DNA of 64,000 bases, from NCBI GenBank assembly GCA_963802095.1, contig CAWDHI010000001.1, forward strand, positions 695,588 to 759,587, written 5' to 3'. Source of the stretch: CAVVEQ01 sp963802095. Lineage in GTDB: Bacteria > Chloroflexota > Anaerolineae > Anaerolineales > Anaerolineaceae. A program made the translations under genes and the position numbers. Positions 26,901 through 34,523 of this stretch are shown piece after piece. The notes below the pieces were generated by a model. It searched no databases. It was given only the letters and a program-made list of their open reading frames with translations, and was not told the DNA's origin. How positions within the stretch are numbered: position 1 is the stretch's first letter; the number at the start of each line of letters is the position of its first letter.

Positions 26901-27755
26901 ATACGCATCCGAAAGGTTGCGGAGAATCAAATCCGAATCGGGTTTTAATATTGAAGCTTCCCTTAAAGCGGTCAACGCCATATCCGATTTTTCAAGGACA
27001 AGTGCGGCTATGGCGAGACCCACTCGGTTACGCCATAACCATCCTTCTTCTTTCAGATTCGTATCGTTTATTGTTTCCTGGTAAAGATCTAACGCGTTTT
27101 GGGGTTCTCCGTTGGAAATAAACGCTTCAGCCAGCAGAATTTTGGTCCGGAAATCCACACTTTCCAATTTGGAAGCTCTTTGCAACGCAGGTATGATCTG
27201 ATCGATCTTTTCAGGTGGGAGAGCTTCCCTTTGTCCTAGAATAAAGCTACCTTCTTCACCAAAAGCGATCGCAGCATATTCAACAAACCAGTCCAGGTTT
27301 TCTGGTACCGATTGAAGCGCGATATCAAACACCTGGAGGGCTTTTGCAACTTCCCCGGATTCAGCAAGGATCTTCGCGTGCAAATATGCGAGTTGATGAT
27401 CCCCGGGCCACTTTTCCCTGGCTGTCTCCACAACACCGCGAGCATCAACGCTATGTCCAAGCCCATCGAGAGTTACTGCCAGGCCTATCATCACAGGTAA
27501 TGTATCCGGAGCGTGTTTGGCAGCTTTTCGTAGGTAAGGTAAGGCTTCGGTTTGGTTACCTGCGTCGATGCAGGCTTTTGCCAGCGCGAAGTTGGTTTCC
27601 ACCGAATTCGGTGCGGCGATCACTGCAGACCGAAGCGTTTCCAGCGCTTTATCATTTTCACCCTTTTTATTTAACGCCTCAGCCAGCCATAACCAGGATT
27701 TTGCTCTTCCAGGTTCCAGGTTAGTGGATTTCCTTAAGCTTCTCGATAGCCTCAT
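24000..27755 (-). CDS. Giant TPR-repeat protein (probably C-terminal part of one larger TPR protein)
   Basis: The predicted 1,251-residue protein consists almost wholly of tetratricopeptide repeats, recognisable by the spacing W..LA.A....G....AL..L..A....P (for example KSWLWLAEALNKKGENDKAL). Such solenoids bind other proteins. If translated separately, ATG 27755 with GGAG 6 nt upstream is the best start and overlaps the previous gene by 35 nt. However, removing one base near 27720 joins the two frames as EKLKEIHNLEPGRAKSW, which has exact TPR spacing, so a single protein of about 1,780 residues is more likely. The stop is immediately followed by the protease gene. There is no signal peptide. 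Confidence 0.82.
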   Translation of the reverse strand: MRLSRSLRKSTNLEPGRAKSWLWLAEALNKKGENDKALETLRSAVIAAPNSVETNFALAKACIDAGNQTEALPYLRKAAKHAPDTLPVMIGLAVTLDGLGHSVDARGVVETAREKWPGDHQLAYLHAKILAESGEVAKALQVFDIALQSVPENLDWFVEYAAIAFGEEGSFILGQREALPPEKIDQIIPALQRASKLESVDFRTKILLAEAFISNGEPQNALDLYQETINDTNLKEEGWLWRNRVGLAIAALVLEKSDMALTALREASILKPDSDLILRNLSDAYAAAHLIPDSNAVARQVLRLKPEDPVTLNWYADQMQKNGDYREAFEALSTTKKLDPENTRLLLKMAGIEFIMGDPEKSRAELNTILDLGCSNSHELIEGAKIALKLEDPNLAQAFLERSIALDPKQTIEMRPVLAGIYRNLGNPQPGIEHIQVAILADPDDPSLFVYQADLLSDVGKPEAALASLTQAKNLLVKNPGGDKPVDTVNQVLLPTTWRDVVKGSSISKRFMQYYRESGDYPSAIIHADEAIAEEPGDLELRFQSILLTFSALSDDKVLDFSDDDYLDRKSEQKNGVALADINAIYATLIATRSNILMDRDQVKEAGLLVGKALENIPSSQVLRYSKARYLKLAGHFGEAQEVFEEALSKDVDHPDSVTTKQLRLDPTWELDGYWKAVAALDLGQWERAGRYFQEYQERFPKSPRSHLGRAVFLVVAAENQHFYQQVGCVVHSPGDWFLSRSAFDEFDRELLSSSRNTNPAMVKRWEIRGNAVHKPDLGVVKSLAMLPKNSNDASAFISVLKDLKNVNAMLQVAQKFPDDPQVLAKLAINLIETNPESSYKAAERAHDLDPENPVFSALASKCSETCAELHRAIDFLDISLKVWSEEPEWQIRAARMNEAAGNYQKAIGHWEQVIVLQPGNLEPMIALGKDYLAINEAEKAVESLESARKIDPNSVESYIVLARAYECAGNLPAALDNAAFAAQLEGKKSEPLILCGEIAMSMGDLHRAQEFASSALAREPENVKAILFASRVANRRKGSMASLEVIERAIMNGSNSVPVLLEKASLLQKLGKKNESYESLQALADRVPDNPEVLSALAESQLSLGKNLEAVDSAHRALKLDPDISDMHLLIGIYQGKNGQLDLAVDHLSEAIRIDPTNVEAYLSLANMLKDRRDFAGARKIYEEAIKNCPDEALPYYQLALMLKEAKDYTGTEALLRKSAQLAPEDVNIKRQLGAVIALNLVHNAQEDTR

Positions 27756-29343
27756 CGAGGTCTCCATTTTCAAGCAATGCCTTGCCCAGGTAAGCCAAGG
27801 CGAGATCATTGCTCGGTTCTGCAGCCAAAACTGCATTACAGGCGTCCAAAGCTTTTTCGATACTCCCGGCTTGTATCGCCGTATCTGCCATCGACAACCA
27901 ATCATTTATCTCTGGTTGATCATTTAGTGTGAGAAGTTTCTGGCGTTCTTCCAGGGCATGAGCGAAATCGCCAGTGATCTGATATTTTTCAGCCAGATTA
28001 CGACGCCATTTGATATCTTCCGGATCGAAAAGCACTAGGAGTCCTGCGTATTCCACCGCTTTGTTGGGATCACCCATCTTTCCAGCTAATTCGCTGGCAG
28101 TGGAGATCAAACCTGTATCAGCCGGTCGCAGGGTGATGAACCCTTCAGCGCAAGCGAATGCTTCCGGGTACAAAGCGAGGTCTGATAATTTTCGAATGAT
28201 TTCGATAGGCTGCCATCCCAGTGCATACCTGGGGAAAATGGAATCGGGATCCGAATAGATCAATTCCGCTAGCTTTTTCGCGGCCGATTTCACAATCTCA
28301 ATGCGCTTCTGGGATTCCTCTTTGAGCGCACCGGTCTTCATGATTTGCGCTACAGGATTTTCTTCATCCAGGTTTTGATTCGGGAAAACATTATCCCCAG
28401 ATCCATCGGGATCGATCCATTCCCGTTGTTGATCCAAATCTCGAATCCAGGATTTCAATCCTTCGGATGCTGAATCTAGAAGTACTCGCGCCTCATCGGT
28501 ATTCTCCGCGAGCTGTTCTAATTCAGCCAGGTATTGTGTTTCCATCACCCGGTTGGCATATTGATCACCTTTGAAGATCGCTGTATCAGATGGTTTTTGA
28601 CCCTTGCTGGTTTCATTCTTTCGGTCATCCAAGATGCGGCTGGCAAGTTCGACGACGATTTTTTTCTTACCAGATCGATTCAGATCGATCAGCCATCCCA
28701 CCTGTATTCCAAGGGGAACCCGGGAGAGCAAACCATAAAGGGTGTCTACTTGGGTTTCTTGTGGCGCGGGATCAGATAAGATGATGTGTGAGATCCATTC
28801 AATCCGGATTTTTGAACCCTGTTTTGGTAACAGGATATCAAGCAGCTCATTGGGATCTGGAAGCATCCCAAAGAAAGCAGTCAGCGGAGTTCGCCAAACC
28901 TGGTATGTGTTTTTATATTCTCCAGCAGATGGCGGAAGTATGCTCTCCACGATTGCTTCGAGAGAGCCGGTAGCGGCAGCTCTCTCCCGCATCCCCAGCG
29001 CGATCAAGCCTGCCTGGGATAAAGTCGCAGGGATCTGCCTTGCTCCAATTGTCTCCTCGAACTTGGAAGTAGCAAGCAACCCCAGAGCAGAATCAGAAAG
29101 TGGATTCAAACCAGCTTGCAGAATAGTCAGTGAAACTTCTACACCCAAACCCAAAATTGCAAGGTTTGCCGGGGACCAGACGGTAGGATCAGTCTTGGCC
29201 TTTTTCAGGACTTTCGCGAGGAATACATCATCATGCAAGGATTGCCACACGAGCGGATCCTGCCGCAAGGCAGAGATCAGATTGCTGGATTCCTCGGTTG
29301 GTAATGCCCCCCGTAGTGTTGTGATCAGATCAGCAGCAAGCAT
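27721..29343 (-). CDS. Protein with novel N-terminal region and C-terminal TPR repeats
   Basis: The 540-residue frame starts at ATG 29343 after CAGGAG. Residues 1-330 are helical and not assigned to any family I recognise (start MLAADLITTLRGALPTEESS). From about residue 390 TPR repeats begin (LALYPEAFACAEGFITLRPA, NKAVEYAGLLVLFDPEDIKW, KALDACNAVLAAEPSNDLAL). It ends abruptly inside the B helix of a repeat (DEAIEKLKEIH), whose missing remainder is exactly what the overlapping downstream frame encodes. It follows the small membrane protein gene by 31 nt in the sigma-54 operon. Confidence 0.82.
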   Translation of the reverse strand: MLAADLITTLRGALPTEESSNLISALRQDPLVWQSLHDDVFLAKVLKKAKTDPTVWSPANLAILGLGVEVSLTILQAGLNPLSDSALGLLATSKFEETIGARQIPATLSQAGLIALGMRERAAATGSLEAIVESILPPSAGEYKNTYQVWRTPLTAFFGMLPDPNELLDILLPKQGSKIRIEWISHIILSDPAPQETQVDTLYGLLSRVPLGIQVGWLIDLNRSGKKKIVVELASRILDDRKNETSKGQKPSDTAIFKGDQYANRVMETQYLAELEQLAENTDEARVLLDSASEGLKSWIRDLDQQREWIDPDGSGDNVFPNQNLDEENPVAQIMKTGALKEESQKRIEIVKSAAKKLAELIYSDPDSIFPRYALGWQPIEIIRKLSDLALYPEAFACAEGFITLRPADTGLISTASELAGKMGDPNKAVEYAGLLVLFDPEDIKWRRNLAEKYQITGDFAHALEERQKLLTLNDQPEINDWLSMADTAIQAGSIEKALDACNAVLAAEPSNDLALAYLGKALLENGDLDEAIEKLKEIH

Positions 29344-29374
29344 TTTGGCTCCTGAAAATGGCCAGATTTTTTTC

Positions 29375-29704
29375 TCAAGGCAGGTTGATTTTGGTAATCA
29401 ATGCATATGCCGCACCAAAAAGAGCCAGACCTACAAAAATCAAAAACATTCCCAATCCTGCGGAGGTTTTCGTAAGGCCGTTTAGACTGTCGATCAATGT
29501 GGATGCGTTGCCAACCAAACCGGAAACATCATCAGTGATCCCCTTCTGAGCCAGTTTGGCCGTCTGGGTTGCCAGGGAACGGACATCTCCAGCCACCACC
29601 TTAGCGACAATAATGTATACTCCGATACCGAACGTGATGACTCCCATGAGCATCATTAATGCAGCCATGGTTAGTAAGAAGTCATTTACGGTCATTTCGA
29701 TCAT
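29375..29704 (-). CDS. Small membrane protein with two transmembrane helices, first gene of the sigma-54 operon
   Basis: The 109-residue protein has two hydrophobic helices (about residues 10-35 and 83-105) flanking a polar loop with TQTAKLAQKGITDDVSGLVG and ASTLIDSLNGLTKTSAG. I recognise no family. The start ATG 29704 is set by AGGAGG 7 nt upstream. That ribosome site lies in the 3' arm of a hairpin (29712-29735). As first gene after the -24/-12 promoter, ahead of the TPR and protease genes, it may anchor a complex to the membrane, but this is only inference from position. Confidence 0.75.
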   Translation of the reverse strand: MIEMTVNDFLLTMAALMMLMGVITFGIGVYIIVAKVVAGDVRSLATQTAKLAQKGITDDVSGLVGNASTLIDSLNGLTKTSAGLGMFLIFVGLALFGAAYALITKINLP

Positions 29705-29711
29705 ACAAAAA

Positions 29712-29735
29712 CCTCCTGAGTGTTATCTCAGGAGG
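29712..29735 (-). promoter_or_regulatory. Hairpin that can hide the ribosome site of the small membrane protein gene
   Basis: CCTCCTGAG and CTCAGGAGG form a 9-bp perfect stem with a 6-nt loop, followed on the minus strand by TTTTTG. The AGGAGG ribosome site is the 3' arm. The predicted sigma-54 start (about 29731) lies inside the 5' arm. Only read-through RNA from the regulator gene would contain the full hairpin; RNA from the sigma-54 promoter would keep a 5-bp remnant and a mostly free ribosome site. Confidence 0.65.
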
Positions 29736-29741
29736 TAATGT

Positions 29742-29757
29742 TGCAAGGATTATGCCA
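29742..29757 (-). promoter_or_regulatory. Sigma-54 (-24/-12) promoter of the TPR-protease operon
   Basis: The minus strand reads TGGCATAATCCTTGCA, matching the TGGCAY-N5-TTGCW consensus with GG and GC correctly 10 nt apart. It sits in the 68-nt gap between the NtrC-type regulator and the small membrane protein. The 12 nt CTTGCAACATTA are identical in the rpoN promoter at 34333-34348. Confidence 0.85.
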
Positions 29758-29772
29758 GCTCTTTTTACCAGG

Positions 29773-30942
29773 TCATAATCGGGATATATCCAGCGGCAAA
29801 TCACCCAGTTCAATCGTTTCAGTGTCGCAGAAAAGGGTTGCTCGTTCCATGGCATTGCTTAGTTCACGAATATTACCCGGCCAATTATAGACTTTCAAAG
29901 CCTGCAAAGCCTTAGGTGATATTCCGAGGATGTTTTTACCGAGTTTCATATTGAAATTTCGGATGAAGTATCCAACCAGATCAGGGATATCTTCTTTTCT
30001 ATCCCGTAACGATGGTAAGTTTAGATCTACTACTTTTAATCTGAAGTAAAGATCTTCCCGGAAATCTCCTTTCTTCATCATTGTTTTTAAATCCCGATTT
30101 GAAGCGGCAAGGACTTGAACATCAACTCGGATCAAAGTGGTTCCCCCTACCCTTCGAAAGGCGTTCTCCTCTATTACCCGCAATAATTTCGCCTGTGTGT
30201 CCAATGGCATGGAGGAAATCTCATCGAGGAACAGAATCCCGTTATCAGCCACTTCCATCAGACCGGGTTTGCGTTTATCGGCTCCAGTGAATGCTCCCTG
30301 TTCATAGCCAAATAGTTCGGATTCCAACATGGTATTTTGAATGGCTGCACAATTCAACGCAATGAACGGTTTTCCTGATCGAGGCCCGGAAGAATGGATA
30401 AACCTGGCAAGGACTTCCTTGCCGGTGCCGGTTTCTCCAGTCACCAACACCGAAACGGAAGCGTTTGCCGCCCGCTTAGACTGTTCAATTACAGAGAGCA
30501 TCGAAGGGTTATGGCCAAGGACAAATCCAAGATTTTCGGATTGCGATTTTCTAAGGTGGGCAAGCTCCCGCCGTAAGGATACGGTTTCACACGCGCGCTG
30601 TAGGGATAGCTCTAAGTTAGTAAGATCGACCGGTTTGGTTAAAAAATCGTGAGCCCCGTTCCGCATGGCTTCAACCGCCATTTGGATATCACCAAATGCC
30701 GTAATAATGATTACCGGAGGACGCACAGCCAGGTTCGCGGTTTCCTGAAGCAAATTTGGTCCATAACCATCCGGAAGTTGAACATCTAGAAGAATTACAT
30801 CACCCATCCCTTTTTGGATAGCTTCCCGTGCTTTCTTTAAGTTTTCCGCTTCAATTACTTCATATTTTTTTGAAGTCAGGAAATCGCCAATATTTTTACG
30901 CGCGTTTTCTTCATCATCCACGATCAAGATACTGTAACTCAT
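29773..30942 (-). CDS. NtrC-type sigma-54 activator lacking a DNA-binding domain
   Basis: 389 residues. A receiver domain (D53 in ILLDVQLPDG, T81, K103) is followed by a complete AAA+ domain: Walker A GETGTGKE (169-176), the sigma-54 contact loop GAFTGA (216-221), Walker B GILFLDE and the WPGNIREL segment. The protein stops right after the AAA+ lid at LGDLPLDISRL. The usual C-terminal Fis-type helix-turn-helix (50-80 residues) is absent, and only 68 nt separate it from the next gene. It should therefore activate sigma-54 holoenzyme from solution, as known for Chlamydia CtcC and Helicobacter FlgR. Its ATG overlaps the kinase stop by 4 nt; that kinase is the likely phosphodonor. Confidence 0.93.
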   Translation of the reverse strand: MSYSILIVDDEENARKNIGDFLTSKKYEVIEAENLKKAREAIQKGMGDVILLDVQLPDGYGPNLLQETANLAVRPPVIIITAFGDIQMAVEAMRNGAHDFLTKPVDLTNLELSLQRACETVSLRRELAHLRKSQSENLGFVLGHNPSMLSVIEQSKRAANASVSVLVTGETGTGKEVLARFIHSSGPRSGKPFIALNCAAIQNTMLESELFGYEQGAFTGADKRKPGLMEVADNGILFLDEISSMPLDTQAKLLRVIEENAFRRVGGTTLIRVDVQVLAASNRDLKTMMKKGDFREDLYFRLKVVDLNLPSLRDRKEDIPDLVGYFIRNFNMKLGKNILGISPKALQALKVYNWPGNIRELSNAMERATLFCDTETIELGDLPLDISRL

Positions 30943-32888
30943 CGCTCTTCTCCATTATAAACTGGTAAAGTAACCCGAAATACCGTCCCACCTGGGAATG
31001 ATTCCACGTCAATATTTCCCCGGTGGGCGATAACAATTCTTTTAATTATTGCCAACCCCAATCCGGTCCCGTTCGATTTTGTGGTCACAAAAGGTTCAAA
31101 TATCTTGGCCTTAATCTCATCCGGAATCCCGGGTCCGGTGTCACTAATCTTAATTTCCACCATTCCCTCAACGCCTGGGGTGTGGGTCTGCTCCAATTTT
31201 ATCGCAAGTGTGCCACCGTTTTTTTCCATCGCTTCTACCGCATTGCTGATCAGGTTGGTGAAAACCTGCTCGAGGGATCGCCAATCCCCTTCCACTTTGG
31301 GGATCTCCTGGTTTGGCTGAAAATATGAGGTGACATTTACCTTGGCCATGCGAGGGTACCAACGCCCGATCATCTGTGAAAGCATAAGGTTTAGATCGAC
31401 GGCGGTGAGGTGGCGCGGAACAGGTCTTGAGAAAGCCAGAACTGATTCCATCAGAGAATTCAGCCTAAGACAGTCGTTTTGGATCCGATCCACCACATCC
31501 TTATTGCGGTCATCAGGTTCAATTCGGGAAGCAATCAATTGAATACCGGTTGAAATATTATTGATCGGGTTTCGCACTTCATGGGCAAATACGTTGGTGA
31601 AATCTCCAAGCAAGGCACGATGTTCAAGCTGTTGGGTCCGCGCCTGAATTTGTTCATGCTCGCTTACATCGGTTAAAAAACAAATGACTGCCGTAAGGAC
31701 ACCTTCTTTTTGAACTGGAATAATTTGCATGGATGTGGGGAAGGATTGCCCATTCCGTCGATTGAGCGTAATGTTGCCCATATTCAAAGTGGGAATGTTC
31801 TGCAATGCGGTTTCAAAAGCAGGTATCAGGCGCTCTGAGCCGATAAGGATATTATCCACAGGTTGGCCAATAACCTCTGAGTTCGAATATCCAAGCATCC
31901 ATTCCGCGGCCGGATTGATTTCTATAACACTTAGGTCTGGTTTGAGAACAATGATCCCTTCTCTCGCGTGTTCGATACCCTGGCAATAAATATCGAGCAG
32001 CTTCTGTTGACGAAGGATAGTCTCCTGGAAATTCTTTGCCTTTAGGTATTGTTGGATCCCGGATCCAATGGAATTCGCCAGCAATTTCAGGATGGGGATT
32101 AAGTATCCAATCGGTTCCCGGACGTAATCGCCCGCAACGACCAGACCGGATAACGCCCCTTTATCCCCGATTGGTACAGAAGCAATATAAAGAAGGCTCT
32201 CCGATCTTCCCTTTTGGTGTAACTCAGTGAGGACTTTCTTCGCCGGAGTCCAGAGGAACGGTTCGTTCAGACGTATTAGATCGTTGGAAGGGAGTTTATC
32301 GGGAAAAATGGAACGATTCTCTCTTGTTTTAATTTTTATTAATTCCGGGGTCCCTGATCCTGCCTGGTAGAGACAAACCACATTGGTCCGAAGAATATTC
32401 TCCAAAAGTTGCAGTTTTCGTTCAAGACTGAGGTCAATGCTCTCCAATCTATCCGAAAACATTAATTCGGCCGCAGCCTGCAGGATCATTTCGGTCTCCC
32501 CGAATACAGTTTCTCCAGAATCATCTCCTGGAGAAAGCAGTACCAGCACCCATCCGTTATTGCCCTCTAATACGACTACCCTTGCCTTAATGGTGATCGC
32601 TGAACGTTTGCTTCGATTGATTGTCAGAAAATGGTCACCCCCCGATGCGAAGATCCGATTGATCGGTTTATTGAACAAGACTTCGTATGGCTTTCCAAGA
32701 AGATCTGGATTTGCGAAAGCAGTTAATTTGAGCACGCCACTATTGACAGAAGCGATCAATTCTTTCTGTGTGGATAGCAGCACAGCTGGGGTAGGGATGA
32801 ATTGAAGCAAAGCACCAAATTCGCTCAAACCTGGTGCTTTGCCTCGAAAGATCCCATCAAAGATCGCGCGTGAAGGCGCGGTATTCAT
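30939..32888 (-). CDS. Cytosolic PAS/GAF sensor histidine kinase
   Basis: The 649-residue kinase has a PAS-like domain (about 20-115), a GAF-like region (about 160-300), a second PAS (about 315-420, EINPAAEWMLGYSNSEVIGQ), a HisKA domain with HEVRNPINN (H436) and an HATPase domain with N box, DTGPGIP, FEPFVTTKSNGTGLGL and the G2 box. No transmembrane helix is seen, so it should sense a cytoplasmic signal. The layout resembles NtrB-type kinases. The ATG at 32888 overlaps the rpoN stop by one base (TGATG) and its own stop overlaps the regulator start, giving a tightly coupled rpoN-kinase-regulator operon. Ligand unknown. Confidence 0.92.
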   Translation of the reverse strand: MNTAPSRAIFDGIFRGKAPGLSEFGALLQFIPTPAVLLSTQKELIASVNSGVLKLTAFANPDLLGKPYEVLFNKPINRIFASGGDHFLTINRSKRSAITIKARVVVLEGNNGWVLVLLSPGDDSGETVFGETEMILQAAAELMFSDRLESIDLSLERKLQLLENILRTNVVCLYQAGSGTPELIKIKTRENRSIFPDKLPSNDLIRLNEPFLWTPAKKVLTELHQKGRSESLLYIASVPIGDKGALSGLVVAGDYVREPIGYLIPILKLLANSIGSGIQQYLKAKNFQETILRQQKLLDIYCQGIEHAREGIIVLKPDLSVIEINPAAEWMLGYSNSEVIGQPVDNILIGSERLIPAFETALQNIPTLNMGNITLNRRNGQSFPTSMQIIPVQKEGVLTAVICFLTDVSEHEQIQARTQQLEHRALLGDFTNVFAHEVRNPINNISTGIQLIASRIEPDDRNKDVVDRIQNDCLRLNSLMESVLAFSRPVPRHLTAVDLNLMLSQMIGRWYPRMAKVNVTSYFQPNQEIPKVEGDWRSLEQVFTNLISNAVEAMEKNGGTLAIKLEQTHTPGVEGMVEIKISDTGPGIPDEIKAKIFEPFVTTKSNGTGLGLAIIKRIVIAHRGNIDVESFPGGTVFRVTLPVYNGEER

Positions 32889-34288
32889 CAATTTAAATGT
32901 CGGAGATGGGCAGGGAGGATTCCCTCCATAGCCCGGTATTTCGCAACAGTCCTCCGAGCGACGTTGAATCCCTGTTTTGTTAATAACACAACGATATCGG
33001 AATCACTCAAAGGGCGGTTTTCATTATTGATCATTTCCTTGATGACCGTCCGAACATTTAGGCTCCGATCAAAAAAGGAGGATAGAGGAATAATCCGACG
33101 GTTTGGCAGTTGAACGGACTTGTTGGCAACAGCCCTGGAAATCGTTGATTCATGCACATCCAGTTCTTTGGATAATTGGACTCGTGTAACGGGTTTGAGG
33201 TTTTTATCACCCATGAGGATGTACCCTTTTTGGAGGGAAACTACCCTTTGCATCAAACGAAGCATGGTGTGGTTACGTTGCTGCAGGCATTTCACAAAAA
33301 GTGAAGCGCGATCGAGGTCGGTTTTCATATCCTCTTTGGTTTGTTCCTCAGTTTCTGATATTGCCGCTTTGAAAAGGGGATTGACCCGTAATGTTCCCCG
33401 CAATGGGATGATGATCTCAACCATCAATCTTTGCTCAGGATCCTCATTCATGTGGTTGATGATTATATCCGGCTGTCGGTAAACCTGCTCATTTGATAAC
33501 CCTGGTTGGCGGATATTTCCCCAATGCGACCTAGCAGGGAAAGGATTGAGATTGTCGCTGATGAACTCAGCCACTTTCTGAATTTGTCTTTGCGAGGTAT
33601 TATAGATTTTTGCCAGGTCCGAAAAATGGTGCCGGGTCAGCAGATCGAAATGATCCCGAATAATCGGGGATGCAAGTTCGGGGATGATCTCTGTCTCTCC
33701 AAGTACCTCAAGTTGAGCCAGCAAGGCTTCCTGGGGAGTGAGCGAGCCAACGCCGATCGGTTCGGCCCGCTTAATGATCGATTGAACTTCCTGGATACGG
33801 CTTGGTGAAATATGCAGGTAGGAAGCAGCATCGAAGAGGGTCGTGGTTAATAAACCATCTTCGTTGAGATGGGTTAATAAGTATGCAGCGACCCCCCTAT
33901 CGTTGTCGGCTAATTCAGTAGCGATTTGGCGCATCACAAATGTCGGCAGATCTTCTACCGATGGGGAAATTGGTTCATCAGGGTAATCCTCCGAGGAGAC
34001 ATCACTTTGAGGAAAGAAATCTTCTCTTGTGGAAATAAAGACTACAGGTTCTTCGGGATTCACATTGGTTGGTCGGCTGCAAATAGGGCAAACGCCTTTA
34101 TCTGGTAGCGGCCGGTGGCATGTGGGGCATCGTCGCTCCTCCAGCATTTCCAACGCTGGATTATTAGATAACTCGGTTTCGATCTGCTCTGCTAATTCAT
34201 CAATAGGCAGGCTGAGCAAGGTCATGGTTTGGGCGAGGTGCGCCGTAGTTACCGGGCGCGTTGAGGTTATCTGAACATGGGTTAACAT
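32888..34288 (-). CDS. rpoN: RNA polymerase sigma-54 factor with a zinc-ribbon-like insertion
   Basis: 466 residues. Region I (about 1-50) has the leucine-rich pattern TAHLAQTMTLLSLPIDELAE that contacts activators. The core-binding and HTH regions follow, and the RpoN box ARRTVAKYR at 444-452 recognises the -24 element. Between region I and the core-binding domain lies RRCPTCHRPLPDKGVCPICS (C54, C57, C67, C70), a CX2C-X9-CX2C zinc-ribbon-like element not found in the classical enterobacterial protein. I start at ATG 34288 because GAGAGGG lies 6-7 nt upstream; an upstream in-frame ATG at 34354 precedes the -12 element. It heads the operon with the kinase and regulator. Confidence 0.95.
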   Translation of the reverse strand: MLTHVQITSTRPVTTAHLAQTMTLLSLPIDELAEQIETELSNNPALEMLEERRCPTCHRPLPDKGVCPICSRPTNVNPEEPVVFISTREDFFPQSDVSSEDYPDEPISPSVEDLPTFVMRQIATELADNDRGVAAYLLTHLNEDGLLTTTLFDAASYLHISPSRIQEVQSIIKRAEPIGVGSLTPQEALLAQLEVLGETEIIPELASPIIRDHFDLLTRHHFSDLAKIYNTSQRQIQKVAEFISDNLNPFPARSHWGNIRQPGLSNEQVYRQPDIIINHMNEDPEQRLMVEIIIPLRGTLRVNPLFKAAISETEEQTKEDMKTDLDRASLFVKCLQQRNHTMLRLMQRVVSLQKGYILMGDKNLKPVTRVQLSKELDVHESTISRAVANKSVQLPNRRIIPLSSFFDRSLNVRTVIKEMINNENRPLSDSDIVVLLTKQGFNVARRTVAKYRAMEGILPAHLRHLN

Positions 34289-34332
34289 TTTGAGCCCTCT
34301 CTTCGAACAATTATATTGATAACGTCTAATGT

Positions 34333-34348
34333 TGCAAGTAATGTGCCA
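34333..34348 (-). promoter_or_regulatory. Sigma-54 (-24/-12) promoter of rpoN
   Basis: The minus strand reads TGGCACATTACTTGCA, an excellent match to the -24/-12 consensus with correct 10-nt spacing between GG and GC. The predicted start near 34322 gives a leader of about 34 nt. It implies that sigma-54 drives its own operon. Confidence 0.85.
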
Positions 34349-34523
34349 ATGCAAGAATCATACCAATAGAATTCCCTTTCTCCAAAATTGCTATTGGTAG
34401 TTTTTTATCGAAATGCCCGAAGGCGGGAATCATGTTTCCGCCCATAGGCAGAAATTTAATTGGAAATTGCCAAACTAACCTCTTGGGAATAAAATACCTA
34501 ATGAAAATAAATGGAGCTGATAA

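Noticed and set aside
27728..27905. Upstream extension of the large TPR frame to 27905
   Set aside because: The residues before about 27720 do not fit a TPR pattern and mirror the other gene's coding frame.
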